Part shown: positions 13,430 to 21,576 of the stretch, in pieces
Numbering within the stretch: the first letter of the stretch is position 1
Layout: each line of letters opens with the position of its first letter
Origin: an uncultured Olsenella sp.
GTDB lineage: Bacteria > Actinomycetota > Coriobacteriia > Coriobacteriales > Atopobiaceae
Length of the DNA: 34,916 nucleotides
Assembly (NCBI GenBank): GCA_949290055.1
Contig: CASEQJ010000024.1
Location: 1 to 34,916, forward strand
Reading direction: 5' to 3'
Program-made: the position numbers and the translations under genes
The notes under the pieces: model-generated
What the model was told of the DNA's origin: nothing
The model's database searches: none
The model's input: only the letters and a program-made list of their open reading frames with translations

Positions 13430-14593
13430 GTCGATCAGCATGGCGTCGCCAAAGGAGAGGAAGCGGTAGCGCTCCTCGATTGCGGCCGCGTAGGCGGCCA
13501 TGATCTGGTCGCGCGTGGCAAAGGCCGACACGAGCATCATAAGCGTCGAGCGCGGCACGTGGAAGTTCGTGATCATGGCGTCCACCACGTGGAAGTCGGA
13601 GCCCGGCATGAGGTAGAGGTTCGTGGTGGCGTTCTCGCGGGCCACGATGTCACCGGTCCCGGCGGCCGCCTCGAAGCGGCGCGCGGCCACGGGCGGCTCG
13701 CTCGGCAAGGCGCCCTCCTCCCACGCGCTCTCGAGCGAGCGCACCGAGGTGGTCCCCACGGCGATCACGCGGTGCCCGGCCGCCTTGGTGGCGTGCACCG
13801 CGTCGACGACCTCCTGGCTCACGTGGTAGCGCTCGGTGTGCATGACGTGCTGGGTCGGGTCGTCCTCCGTGACCAGGCGGAAGGTGTCGATTCCCACCTC
13901 GAGCTCCACGGTCGCCCAGCCCACGCCCTTCTCGCGAATCCGCTCAAGCAGCTCGGGCGTGAAGTGGAGGCCGGCCGTGGGAGCGGCGGCGGAGTGCTCC
14001 TCGGTCATGGCGTAGACGGTCTGGTACTTCTCGGGGTCGCCCTCGTAGCTGGTTATGTAGGGCGGCAGCGGCACGTGCCCGGCAGCGTGGATCGCCTCGT
14101 CGAGCGTGCGCGGCGAGCCGTCGTCCTTCTCGCCCACCGGCGAGAAGCGCACGAGGCGGCCGCCCTTACTGCCCTCGACGAAGTCGACGATCTCACCGGT
14201 GAGCACGACCGGCGCGGACTCCGGCGCGTGCAGGCCGCCGGCGCGGTACTCAATCACGATTCCCGGCTGGCGCAGGCGCTTGCCGGGGTTGACCAGGCAC
14301 TCCCACACGCCGCCGAGCGGGTCCACGTCCTCGCGACGCTTGAGCAGCAGCGTCTCGCAGACGCCACCGGTGCCGCGCTTGCGGCCGACGAGGCGCGCCG
14401 GCATGACGCGCGTCCGGTTGGCCACGAGCAGGTCGCCGGGCTCGAGGTAGTCGAGGACGTCCGTGAAGCGGCGGTGCTCCACCGAGCCGTCCTCGCGGTG
14501 CAGGACGAGCAGGCGGCAGGAGTCGCGCGGCTCGGCCGGGGCCTGGGCTATGAGCTCGTCGGGCAGGGGGTAGTCGAAGTCGTCGGTGCGCAT
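13427..14593 (-). CDS. queA: S-adenosylmethionine:tRNA ribosyltransferase-isomerase
   Basis: The 388-residue enzyme transfers and isomerises the ribosyl part of AdoMet onto preQ1-tRNA, making epoxyqueuosine. Family motifs are clear: FDYPLPDELIAQ at the N-terminus, NRTRVMPARL, PLPPYI, AAPTAGLHFTPELL, NFHVPRSTLMMLVSAF and YRFLSFGDAMLID at the C-terminus. It acts between Tgt and QueH, both encoded nearby. The RBS AAAGGAA lies 4 bases before the ATG. A TATCGT -10-like hexamer (14629-14624) sits in the 51-base gap after corA, directly behind a GCGAGAAG motif, so it may have its own promoter. An inverted pair of the 9-mer CTTCTCGCC/GGCGAGAAG falls inside the gene at 14126-14147. Confidence 0.96.
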   Translation of the reverse strand: MRTDDFDYPLPDELIAQAPAEPRDSCRLLVLHREDGSVEHRRFTDVLDYLEPGDLLVANRTRVMPARLVGRKRGTGGVCETLLLKRREDVDPLGGVWECLVNPGKRLRQPGIVIEYRAGGLHAPESAPVVLTGEIVDFVEGSKGGRLVRFSPVGEKDDGSPRTLDEAIHAAGHVPLPPYITSYEGDPEKYQTVYAMTEEHSAAAPTAGLHFTPELLERIREKGVGWATVELEVGIDTFRLVTEDDPTQHVMHTERYHVSQEVVDAVHATKAAGHRVIAVGTTSVRSLESAWEEGALPSEPPVAARRFEAAAGTGDIVARENATTNLYLMPGSDFHVVDAMITNFHVPRSTLMMLVSAFATRDQIMAAYAAAIEERYRFLSFGDAMLID

Positions 14594-14644
14594 GGGGTTC
14601 CTTTCGCGGTTTTCCAGCGCACTACGATAGCGCTTCTCGCTCCC

Positions 14645-15619
14645 CTAGTGCCAGAGGCCCTTTCGGTTGAAGATCCACGCCGCCACAAGGCACCCGGCCA
14701 CGGCGAGCAGCAGCGGGAACGCCCAGTTGTCGAGCAGCGCGACGCCGGCGAAGGGCAGATCGACGTTCATGCCGTAGAAGCCGAAGACAATGTTGGGAAT
14801 CGCCATGACGATGGTGATCACCGAGAGCACCTTCATGACTATGTTGAGGTTGTTGGAGATTATGCTCGCGAAGGCGTCCATGGTGCCGGAGAGCGTGTTG
14901 GAGTAGATGTTGGCCATCTCGATTGCCTGGCGCACCTCAACGAGCACGTCCTCGAGCAGGTCCTGGTCGTCCTCGTAGAGCGGGATTATGCGACCCTGGG
15001 CGATCTTGTTGAGCGTCACCTCGTCGGACTTGAGCGAGGTGGAGAAGTACACGAGCGACTTCTCCAGGTTGAGCATCTGTATGAGCTCCTCGTTGCGCAC
15101 GGAGGCGTGCAGGCGCGCCTCGGTGCTTGAGGAGAGGCGGTCAATGCGTCGCAGGTAGACGAGGTAGAGCTGCGAGACGTGCAGTAGCATTTGCAGCAGG
15201 AAGCGCGTGCGCAGGCGCGTGTCCACGTTGCGGACGCGGCCACTGGCGAGGTCGGACACGACCTCGTTCTCGAGAATGCTTATGGTGACGAAGAGGCCGC
15301 GCTCGGGAAGGAAGACCATGGAGAGCGGCATGGTGTCGTACTGCAGCGGGCTCTGGGGGCGCACGCCCGCGCCGTCCTCCCCCACCACGGGATAGTCCAC
15401 GATCACGAAGATCTGGTGGGCGTCCTCGTCGTAGTCGACGCGCGAGGTCTCCTCGTCGTCGAGGGCCGAGCTCACGAACTCCGGCAGCACGCCGAGCTCC
15501 TTCTCGAGCCAGGCGCGCTCCTCGTCCGTGGGCGCGACGACGTTGACCCAGCACCCGCTACAGGGCTCAGCAACCTTCTCGACAGCTCCATTCTCGCCGG
15601 TCAGCAGGCACTGGATCAT
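14645..15619 (-). CDS. corA: CorA-family divalent cation transporter
   Basis: The 324-residue protein ends with two membrane helices. The first ends at the signature YGMN (282-285, in GFYGMNVDLP); the second is FPLLLAVAGCLVAAWIF. The large N-terminal part is the cytoplasmic funnel domain. CorA pentamers carry Mg2+ (and Co2+ or Ni2+) inward. The start at ATG 15619 fits the family; the frame extends upstream into the queH 3' end without a good start. AAGGA lies about 10 bases upstream. The gap to queH is 97 bases and contains a TATTGT -10-like hexamer, so independent transcription is likely. Confidence 0.93.
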   Translation of the reverse strand: MIQCLLTGENGAVEKVAEPCSGCWVNVVAPTDEERAWLEKELGVLPEFVSSALDDEETSRVDYDEDAHQIFVIVDYPVVGEDGAGVRPQSPLQYDTMPLSMVFLPERGLFVTISILENEVVSDLASGRVRNVDTRLRTRFLLQMLLHVSQLYLVYLRRIDRLSSSTEARLHASVRNEELIQMLNLEKSLVYFSTSLKSDEVTLNKIAQGRIIPLYEDDQDLLEDVLVEVRQAIEMANIYSNTLSGTMDAFASIISNNLNIVMKVLSVITIVMAIPNIVFGFYGMNVDLPFAGVALLDNWAFPLLLAVAGCLVAAWIFNRKGLWH

Positions 15620-15716
15620 GTTCTCACCGTCCTTGTCTACTTGGGACAGACCGCACACCACAATAGAGCAGAGACGGATCGGACGGGCGAGAGGGACGAC
15701 GGTCTTGGCAAAACCC

Positions 15717-16322
15717 TTACACCTGAAGGGTGGCTGAACGCGCGGCTGCCTTCGCCGCCCTGCGTGCGTCGCGGGCCTCGTGGCGCTCAATGGCGGCCTC
15801 GGCGGCCGAGAAGCGGCAGCCACAGTAGTTCTGGCGATACATTCCCAGCTCACGAGACTCGCGCGTGGCCTCGGGATAGTGCGGGCGGAAGTCACGCCAG
15901 ACGGGCGTGAGGCCATAGCGAGGCGCAAGCGCGGCGAGAATCTCCCCGCAGGCCTCGAAGAGTTGGTACGGCGAGACCACGAGCGTCGTGGACACGTACT
16001 CAAAGCCACGCTCGCGGGCGACGCGGCAGGCCTCCGCGAGACGAAGCGCGTAGCAGGCTCTGCAACGGCGCTCGCGGTCGAAGCCCGCCGGGGCGGCGGC
16101 GCGCTCCCACGCGTCACGGTCGTCACCCGCCACGATCACGTCCACGTGCGCCACCTCGTCCGCCCAGGCACGCAGCGTGTCCAGGCGCCGCCGCCACTCG
16201 GAGACGGGCTGAATGTTGGGGTTGGTCCAGCAGATCGTAGGCTCGAACCCCTCCGCGCGAAGCAGGCGCAGCGGCTCGAGCGAGCACGGTCCGCAGCAGG
16301 CATGGAGCAGTAGCGGCGTCAT
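15717..16322 (-). CDS. queH: Epoxyqueuosine reductase QueH
   Basis: The 201-residue protein belongs to the QueH (DUF208) family, the non-cobalamin enzyme that reduces epoxyqueuosine to queuosine in tRNA. Cysteine ligands for the iron-sulfur and iron centre are visible: C9, C10 and C13 (HACCGPC), C87 and C90 (RCRAC), and C167 and C169 (YCGC). ATG 16322 follows GGAGG by four bases and overlaps the stop of the upstream nitroreductase gene as ATGA, so the two are translationally coupled. The C-terminus is Ala/Arg-rich. Confidence 0.94.
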   Translation of the reverse strand: MTPLLLHACCGPCSLEPLRLLRAEGFEPTICWTNPNIQPVSEWRRRLDTLRAWADEVAHVDVIVAGDDRDAWERAAAPAGFDRERRCRACYALRLAEACRVARERGFEYVSTTLVVSPYQLFEACGEILAALAPRYGLTPVWRDFRPHYPEATRESRELGMYRQNYCGCRFSAAEAAIERHEARDARRAAKAAARSATLQV

Positions 16323-17059
16323 GAGACCTCCGTCGCAAAGTCCGCGAGGATCGCGGCGGCGGAACGCGTCATTTCGCGCGAGAAGTCCGAGTTCCACTTG
16401 CGCTCGCAGAACGCGCGCGCCCAGTCGGCGAGGTCGCGGCTGGCCGGAGCCTTGGGCCGAAGGTCCTCGAGCAGGCGGTCTGCGGCGCGCGCCTCGTAGC
16501 GATCCTCGAAGACGACGTCCTCAAGCGGCAGGCGCGCCGGCTTCACGCGCCTGAGCTGGCCTTCGGTCGGGTGACCGATCACGAGCATGACCGCGGGCAC
16601 CACGTGGCGCGGGCACCCCAGTATGCGCGCCTGGTCCTCGCGACGCTCGAGGATGTCGCCGATGTAGCACGAGCCGAGCCCCAGACTGTGGGCGGCGACC
16701 ACGGCATTCTGCGCGGCGATCGCCGTGTCCTCGAGCGCGAGCAGAAAGTCGCCCACGCCCGGCTCGCGCGGCTCGGCGCCGGCGGCAAGAAACGCCTGGT
16801 GCCAGCGGCGCACGTCGACGCAAAACACGAGGACGAGCGGCGCGGCGGCAATGAAGGGCTGGTTGTCGCAGGTAACGGCGAGCTCGTCCTTCTCGGCCTG
16901 GTCACGCACCACAATGATTGAGTAGAGCTGCTGGTTGCCCGCCGTGGGCGCCTGGCAGGCCGCCTCGAGGATTGCCCGCTCGTCGGCGGCACTCACGGAC
17001 TCTGCGGTGTAAGCGCGCACGGAGCGGCGCTCATGGAGCTGGGACATGGTCTCGTTCAT
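16319..17059 (-). CDS. Nitroreductase family flavoprotein
   Basis: The 246-residue protein starts MNETMSQLHERRSVRAYT, the FMN-phosphate binding N-terminus typical of nitroreductases (RRSVRxY). It continues with QAPTAGNQQLYSIIVV, an AAQNAVVAAHSLGLGSCYIGDI segment and IGHPTEGQ. The size and layout match the NfsA/FRP-like subgroup that reduces nitro compounds, quinones or flavins using NAD(P)H. ATG 17059 was chosen for its GGGAGGGAG RBS; an upstream in-frame start would add five residues. It overlaps the preceding and following genes by four bases each (ATGA), forming a tight three-gene operon. The physiological substrate is unknown. Confidence 0.9.
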   Translation of the reverse strand: MNETMSQLHERRSVRAYTAESVSAADERAILEAACQAPTAGNQQLYSIIVVRDQAEKDELAVTCDNQPFIAAAPLVLVFCVDVRRWHQAFLAAGAEPREPGVGDFLLALEDTAIAAQNAVVAAHSLGLGSCYIGDILERREDQARILGCPRHVVPAVMLVIGHPTEGQLRRVKPARLPLEDVVFEDRYEARAADRLLEDLRPKAPASRDLADWARAFCERKWNSDFSREMTRSAAAILADFATEVS

Positions 17060-17598
17060 TCGTCTCCCTCCCAATCGGAGAGCAGGGCGACTCCGGTCGC
17101 GGTGTCACGGACGTGGGTGCAGGCGCGCTCGCGCAGGGCAGCCGCGGCCATGAGCAAATCGCCGGCACAGCCCGAGAGGTGCACGCCGACGAGAAGGGTC
17201 GCGAGCACGGTAAGACCCGCAGCGACCGCACCGGCGAGCAGCGCCCCGCTCACGAGCACAGCCGGCGCCAGCAGCACGGCCACCATACGGTCGCGCGGCA
17301 GCACGGCCCCCTCCGTCCTGGTGTAGAGGAAGGCGTCCTGAAAGCCAAAGGACACCCGGCAGCCGGGGCAGAGCAGCTTGAACGCCACACCATGCACCAG
17401 CTCGTGGACGGGCAGCGCGACGAGCGTGCCCGCCGCCAGCGCGACCCACCACCACAGGTCAATCCTCTCTCCGCCCCGCACAAGACCGAGAAGCACGGCA
17501 AGCAGAGCCGTGACGCCAAGAAGCGCGAGAGACAGCCGAGCGATCCTCCGCTGAAACTCGACGTCTCCCAGAACGTCTATGTCCGCAATCACGCGCAT
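17056..17598 (-). CDS. DUF3267-type membrane metalloprotease-like protein
   Basis: The 180-residue product has about four hydrophobic segments (roughly 21-41, 49-65, 104-136 and 138-152) and an HELVH zinc motif (H65, E66, H69) at the end of the second. An Asp in GCAGDLL (D147) could be the third ligand. This is the layout of the DUF3267 family, distantly related to M50-type intramembrane proteases. The substrate is unknown. It is the first gene of the operon with the nitroreductase and queH. The TAAGAT hexamer at 17610-17605 ends only six bases before the ATG, so the mRNA may be leaderless (inference). Confidence 0.8.
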   Translation of the reverse strand: MRVIADIDVLGDVEFQRRIARLSLALLGVTALLAVLLGLVRGGERIDLWWWVALAAGTLVALPVHELVHGVAFKLLCPGCRVSFGFQDAFLYTRTEGAVLPRDRMVAVLLAPAVLVSGALLAGAVAAGLTVLATLLVGVHLSGCAGDLLMAAAALRERACTHVRDTATGVALLSDWEGDE

Positions 17599-17640
17599 GA
17601 ACCCATCTTAGCGCGCCGACCGCGCGCAGGCGAGAAGTGC

Positions 17641-17646
17641 GATAAT
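17641..17646 (+). promoter_or_regulatory. Extended -10 promoter element of metG
   Basis: TGCGATAAT (17638-17646) is an extended -10 (TGn plus GATAAT) about 34 bases before the metG ATG. No convincing -35 is seen, which is usual for extended -10 promoters. The 9-mer GGCGAGAAG (17629-17637) abuts it directly. Confidence 0.5.
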
Positions 17647-17679
17647 GGAAGGGCTGTACCCAATCGCGAAGGAGCACCC

Positions 17680-19704
17680 ATGCCCGAGACCCCCTCTCGC
17701 CCGAACTTCCCCCGCCGCGCGGTCATTACCGGCGGCATGCCCTACGGCAACAAGAACCTGCACTTCGGCCACATTGGCGGCGTCTTTGTCCCGGCCGACT
17801 TCTTCGCGCGCTTCCTGCGCGACCGCATCGGCGCCGACAACGTGATCTTTGTCTCCGGCACCGACTGCTACGGCTCGCCCATCGCCGAGGGCTACCGCAA
17901 GAAGGTCGAGAGCGAGGGCTACGCGGGCACGATCGAGGACTACGTCCGCGTGAACCACGAGAGCCAGAAGGCGGCCCTCGACGCCTACGGCATCTCGCTC
18001 GACCTCTTCGCCGGCTCGGGCCTTGCCCCCGCGCGCGACGTTCACGCCCGCGTGACCGACGAGCTGATTCGCCGCCTCCACGAGCGCGGCTACCTCAAGA
18101 AGCGCTCCACGCGCCAGTTCTATGACGTCGAGGCCGGGACCTTCCTCAACGGACGCCAGGTCCAGGGCCGCTGCCCCGTACGCGGCTGCAAGTCCGAGAA
18201 GGCCTACGCCGACGAGTGCGACCTCGGTCACCAGTTTGACCCGGAGGAGCTGATCGCCCCCGTCTCGCAGGTCACCGGCACCACCCCTGAGCTGCGCCCG
18301 GTTGACAACTGGTACTTCGACCTGCCCGCCTTCCGCGACGAGCTCGAGCGCCTCATGGACGAGTGGGACATGGACCCGCAGGTCCGCGCCGTCGTCACCA
18401 AGACCGTGCGCGAGAGCCTCGTCGACCCGGTGATCTACATTCAGACCAAGTTCCGCGAGGCCTACGACGCCGTCGCCGGCCAGCTCCCCGCCCACACGCT
18501 CACGGAGGCCGAAAAGGGCCAGCAGTCCTTCTCGCTCACCTTCGCCGGCTGGGAGGAGCGCGACGAGGCGCGCGAGAAGCTCGACGCCGCCGGCGTGCGC
18601 TTCCGCACCGGCAAGTGCCTGCTGCCGTTCCGAATCACCGGCAACATTGACTGGGGCGTGGCCGCACCCGAGCTGGAGGGCACGAGCGGCCTCACGGTCT
18701 GGTGCTGGCCCGAGAGCCTGTGGGCGCCGATCTCGTTCACGCAGACGACGCTCGAGCTCGCGCCGGAGGGCCGCTACTCCAGCCGTGACTGGCGCGACTG
18801 GTGGTGCAGCGAGGACGCCCGCGTCTACCAGTTCATAGGCCAGGACAACATATACTTCTACTGCGTGGCGCAGCCGGCCATGTGGGAGGCGCTCGGCTGG
18901 GGTCTCACACAGGACATCCCCGTGGCCAACTACCACATTCTGTTCATGAACAAGAAGGCCTCGAGCTCCGGCAAGATCGTGCCCCCCATGGCCGCCGAGC
19001 TGCTGGAGGCCTACACCCCCGAGCAGCTGCGCGCCCACTGGCTCTCGCTCGGCCTTGACCAGAAGGCCGTCTCCTTCAACCCCAAGGCCTTTGACACCTC
19101 CGTCTCCCACAAGGACAAGAAGACCGGCGAGGACGTGCTCGTCCGCGACGACCCGCGCGTGGTCGACCCCGCCCTCAAGGAGAGCGCCTTCCTGACCAAC
19201 ATATTCAACCGTCTGGCCCGCAGCTGCTTCTACGGAGCCGCCAACGTCTGCGACGCGCACCTGCCGGCCGTGACGCCGAGCGAGGAGGCCGTCGCCGCCG
19301 CACGCGAGGCCACGCTGGCCTTTGAGCGCCGCGCCTACGAGTTCGACGCCCACGGCGCGCTCGGCGTGGCGGAGGAGTTCACCCGCGCGGCCAACAAGCG
19401 CTGGGACGACGCCTCCAAGGCCGCCAAGGGCGACGACGCCGCCTACGAGGCGGCGCTTGCCGACGCCTTCGTCGCGCTGCGCACGGCGGCCCTGATCATG
19501 CACCCTGCCGTGCCCTTTGGCTGCGAGAAGATCTGCGAGCACATGGGCTTCTCGCCCAAGCTCTTCTTCTCCTGGGACCACGCCTTCGACGGCCCCGCGG
19601 AGCTGGCAGCCGCCTGCGGCGAGACGCCTGCGGGGCACAAGATCGTCCCCCTGCCCCCGCGCTACGACTTCTTCGAGAAGCACCCGTCGCAGGTCAAGAA
19701 GTAG
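17680..19704 (+). CDS. metG: Methionyl-tRNA synthetase (divergent, altered KMSKS)
   Basis: The 674-residue class I synthetase attaches methionine to tRNA-Met. The N-terminal TGGMPYGNKNLHFGHIGG holds the HIGH-type motif (HFGH, 28-31). A connective domain has a zinc-knuckle-like segment (CPVRGC...ADECDLGH). WCWPESLWAPISF and QFIGQDNIYFY form the methionine pocket region. In place of KMSKS the sequence reads KASSS (426-430), lacking the second lysine. There is no C-terminal EMAP/Trbp111-like tRNA-binding domain; the end is the helical anticodon-binding domain. The start at ATG 17680 follows AAGGAG by five bases. It is divergent from the DUF3267 gene and has its own terminator. It may be the only MetRS of this organism or a paralogue; the window cannot tell. 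Confidence 0.88.
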   Translation: MPETPSRPNFPRRAVITGGMPYGNKNLHFGHIGGVFVPADFFARFLRDRIGADNVIFVSGTDCYGSPIAEGYRKKVESEGYAGTIEDYVRVNHESQKAALDAYGISLDLFAGSGLAPARDVHARVTDELIRRLHERGYLKKRSTRQFYDVEAGTFLNGRQVQGRCPVRGCKSEKAYADECDLGHQFDPEELIAPVSQVTGTTPELRPVDNWYFDLPAFRDELERLMDEWDMDPQVRAVVTKTVRESLVDPVIYIQTKFREAYDAVAGQLPAHTLTEAEKGQQSFSLTFAGWEERDEAREKLDAAGVRFRTGKCLLPFRITGNIDWGVAAPELEGTSGLTVWCWPESLWAPISFTQTTLELAPEGRYSSRDWRDWWCSEDARVYQFIGQDNIYFYCVAQPAMWEALGWGLTQDIPVANYHILFMNKKASSSGKIVPPMAAELLEAYTPEQLRAHWLSLGLDQKAVSFNPKAFDTSVSHKDKKTGEDVLVRDDPRVVDPALKESAFLTNIFNRLARSCFYGAANVCDAHLPAVTPSEEAVAAAREATLAFERRAYEFDAHGALGVAEEFTRAANKRWDDASKAAKGDDAAYEAALADAFVALRTAALIMHPAVPFGCEKICEHMGFSPKLFFSWDHAFDGPAELAAACGETPAGHKIVPLPPRYDFFEKHPSQVKK

Positions 19705-19737
19705 CCGACTCCCGTCCCGTGCGAGTCGATCCGTCCT

Positions 19738-19770
19738 CCCGCCGCCTCCATCCGCGCATGGAGCGGCGGG
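19738..19770 (+). terminator. Probable terminator of metG
   Basis: CCCGCCGCCTCCAT (19738-19751) pairs with ATGGAGCGGCGGG (19758-19770) with one bulged base, giving a very stable stem 33 bases past the metG stop. The following ATATTCTTGTC is only weakly U-rich. Confidence 0.65.
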
Positions 19771-20021
19771 ATATTCTTGTCGCGGCAGATTTGAGAGCCC
19801 CCTGTGTCACTCCAAGCCTCATATGAGTGGGTAAATACGTGTGCAAGAGGATGGGAGCGCGATTCCGCAATTCGATCCTGCGGCTTTTCCGATCACCGAC
19901 CGGTCGCCGCGCTGAGAAAGCACTCAGGCGAGCCTCAAAGTGACACAGGGTCGCCAAAAATCCGCCTCGCACGATTCAGCTCCCGGTATGATGGGCTGAC
20001 AGCCCGTCGAAAGGACCTCCC
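19771..20021. other. Intergenic region with a long-range inverted repeat and a promoter
   Basis: CCCTGTGTCACT (19800-19811) and AGTGACACAGGG (19939-19950) are perfect 12-bp inverted repeats 127 bases apart. Within the interval, AAGCCTCATATGAGTG (19814-19829) contains the palindrome CTCATATGAG. No credible ORF or recognisable RNA family is seen. Such ends could bound a small (about 150-bp) miniature element or fold an untranslated RNA. To the right, TATGAT (19987-19992) and a small hairpin GGGCT-GAC-AGCCC (19993-20005) precede the next gene. Confidence 0.5.
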
Positions 20022-21515
20022 ATGACCGCAGCTCCCCCGCCTGTGCACGTTCCGCGCCCGTATGCCCTTCCGCAGACCGCGCTTGCGGCACGCGTGGAGG
20101 TGCCGACAGCCGACGGTGCAACGATTGTGGCCTGGACGTACGCGCCCGACGGCGTCGTTGACGAGCCCGGAACTCCCTTCGGCCTTGGCCTCGCTATGCC
20201 GCCGGTCCTCATGCTGCACGGCAACGGCGAGGAGCATGGAATATTCGGGCCGGTCATTGACGCCGTCTGCGCAACCGGGCGCGCCGTGATCGCCGTGGAC
20301 TCCCGCGCGCAGGGCCAGAGCACGCGCGGCACGGCCCCGCTCTCCTACGAGCTCATGGCCTCCGACGCTCGCGAGGTCTGCTCGCGCCTCGGCGTGCCGC
20401 AGGTCCACGTGCTCGGCTTCTCCGACGGCGGCATTCTGGGGCTGCTCCTCGCCCGCGACTGGGGCGAGCACGTCCTCTCCGTGACCGCGCTCGGAGCAAA
20501 CCTCACGCCTGACGGCCTGCCGAAGGAGGACACCGACTGGATGGCCTACGCTGCGGCGGAGAACCGCCGCTGGGCCGAGGAGGGCGAGGAGGGCGTCACG
20601 CTGGAGGACGGCACGCCGGTGCCCTCCCCCGCCGAGTCCGCCTGCATTGCCGAGCTCCTGCAGCTCATGGTCGAGCAGCCGCAGATCGACGCCGCCTCGC
20701 TGACGGCCATAATCTGTCCCGTGACCGTCATGGTGGGCGAGTTCGACGAGATCCTGCCCGAGGAGACCGACCGCATCGTCGCCGCCGTCCCCAGAGCCGT
20801 CAAGGTCGTGGCGCCGGGCGTGGACCACAACCTCCCCAAAATGGCCCCCGCCGCCGTGGCGCGCGAGCTTCTCGCCACGGTCGCCCGCAACGACGTGCGC
20901 CACGAGGGTCGCGCGGGCGTGCCGGCCGACGTCGCCGTCGTGCGCCTGCCCGTCTCGGGCCTCTGGGCCGAGCGGCTCGACGCTCTGTACGAACACGTGA
21001 GCGCGGCCGGCGGCACCTGCGGCTGGGTCCCTGGGGTCTGGCCGCCGGCCGGCATGGCCCGCGGCCTGCTCGCAGCCGGCTCCTACTGGGGCGCCTTCGA
21101 CGCCGCCGCCGTCCACGACGGCACGCCGCACGAGGATGCCGCCCTTCTCGGCGCCGTGGCCATGGACCTCGACGCGGACATGGGCGACGGCACCGCTCCC
21201 GGCCACGGCTCCGGCACGGGCGGCCCCGGCTGGGAGGACCTCCCCGCCCGCGAGGTGCGCGGGCTCCACCTGCTCGCCGTCGACCCCGCCGCGCGCGGCC
21301 GCCACGCCTCCGTCGCTCTGCTTGACGCCGTGGCCCGCGAGGCGCACGCCGAGGGCGCCCGAGCGCTGCGCCTCAACACCTCGGTCCAGGGCGTCGAGGC
21401 CAACGCCATGTATACGCGCTGCGGCTTCACCCGCCACCGCCCGATCTGGCTCCCCTACCCCGAGCTGCCCATGCCCGGCTGGACCAACCTCTGGGAGCTC
21501 AGGCTCGACGCCTAG
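20022..21515 (+). CDS. Alpha/beta hydrolase fused to a GNAT acetyltransferase
   Basis: The 497-residue product has two domains. Residues 1-290 are an alpha/beta hydrolase: LMLHGNGEEHG oxyanion region (63-73), nucleophile elbow GFSDGG (S134), acid candidate D242 in VGEFDEILP, and H269 in GVDHNLPKMAP, a complete catalytic triad. Residues about 305-497 resemble a GNAT N-acetyltransferase: LHLLAVDPAARGRHASVALL matches the acetyl-CoA-binding motif A, followed by ANAMYTRCGF. A Gly/His-rich insert (about 388-405) interrupts the GNAT part. The enzyme is cytoplasmic (no signal peptide). The substrate is unknown; coupled hydrolysis and acylation is a guess. The RBS AAAGGAC precedes ATG 20022. Confidence 0.85.
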   Translation: MTAAPPPVHVPRPYALPQTALAARVEVPTADGATIVAWTYAPDGVVDEPGTPFGLGLAMPPVLMLHGNGEEHGIFGPVIDAVCATGRAVIAVDSRAQGQSTRGTAPLSYELMASDAREVCSRLGVPQVHVLGFSDGGILGLLLARDWGEHVLSVTALGANLTPDGLPKEDTDWMAYAAAENRRWAEEGEEGVTLEDGTPVPSPAESACIAELLQLMVEQPQIDAASLTAIICPVTVMVGEFDEILPEETDRIVAAVPRAVKVVAPGVDHNLPKMAPAAVARELLATVARNDVRHEGRAGVPADVAVVRLPVSGLWAERLDALYEHVSAAGGTCGWVPGVWPPAGMARGLLAAGSYWGAFDAAAVHDGTPHEDAALLGAVAMDLDADMGDGTAPGHGSGTGGPGWEDLPAREVRGLHLLAVDPAARGRHASVALLDAVAREAHAEGARALRLNTSVQGVEANAMYTRCGFTRHRPIWLPYPELPMPGWTNLWELRLDA

Positions 21516-21525
21516 CACAAGAAAA

Positions 21526-21554
21526 GGCACCGGCCCCGCAGGGAGGCCGGCGCC
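21526..21554. terminator. Terminator between convergent genes
   Basis: GGCACCGGCC (21526-21535) and GGCCGGCGCC (21545-21554) form a 10-bp stem with one mismatch. On the minus strand it is followed by UUUU (21525-21522), so it works best for the DUF4179-like gene; plus-strand transcripts also meet the stem just after the hydrolase stop. A second hairpin, GCACGCG/CGCGTGC (21564-21586), carries the DUF4179-like stop codon in its loop. Confidence 0.7.
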
Positions 21555-21576
21555 GAAAACGGGGCACGCGGAGTCG

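Noticed and set aside
12142..13503. An alternative plus-strand frame over the coiled-coil gene
   Set aside because: It has Arg-rich shadow composition. The frame at 12176-13396 has a good RBS, regular heptads and a C-terminal membrane anchor.
16918..17679. A metG start about 254 codons further upstream
   Set aside because: The upstream part is antisense to the nitroreductase and DUF3267 genes. ATG 17680 has AAGGAG and gives the standard MetRS N-terminus.
17608..19683. A 691-codon minus-strand open frame
   Set aside because: It is antisense to metG, whose synthetase motifs are clear. No RBS or family features were seen.
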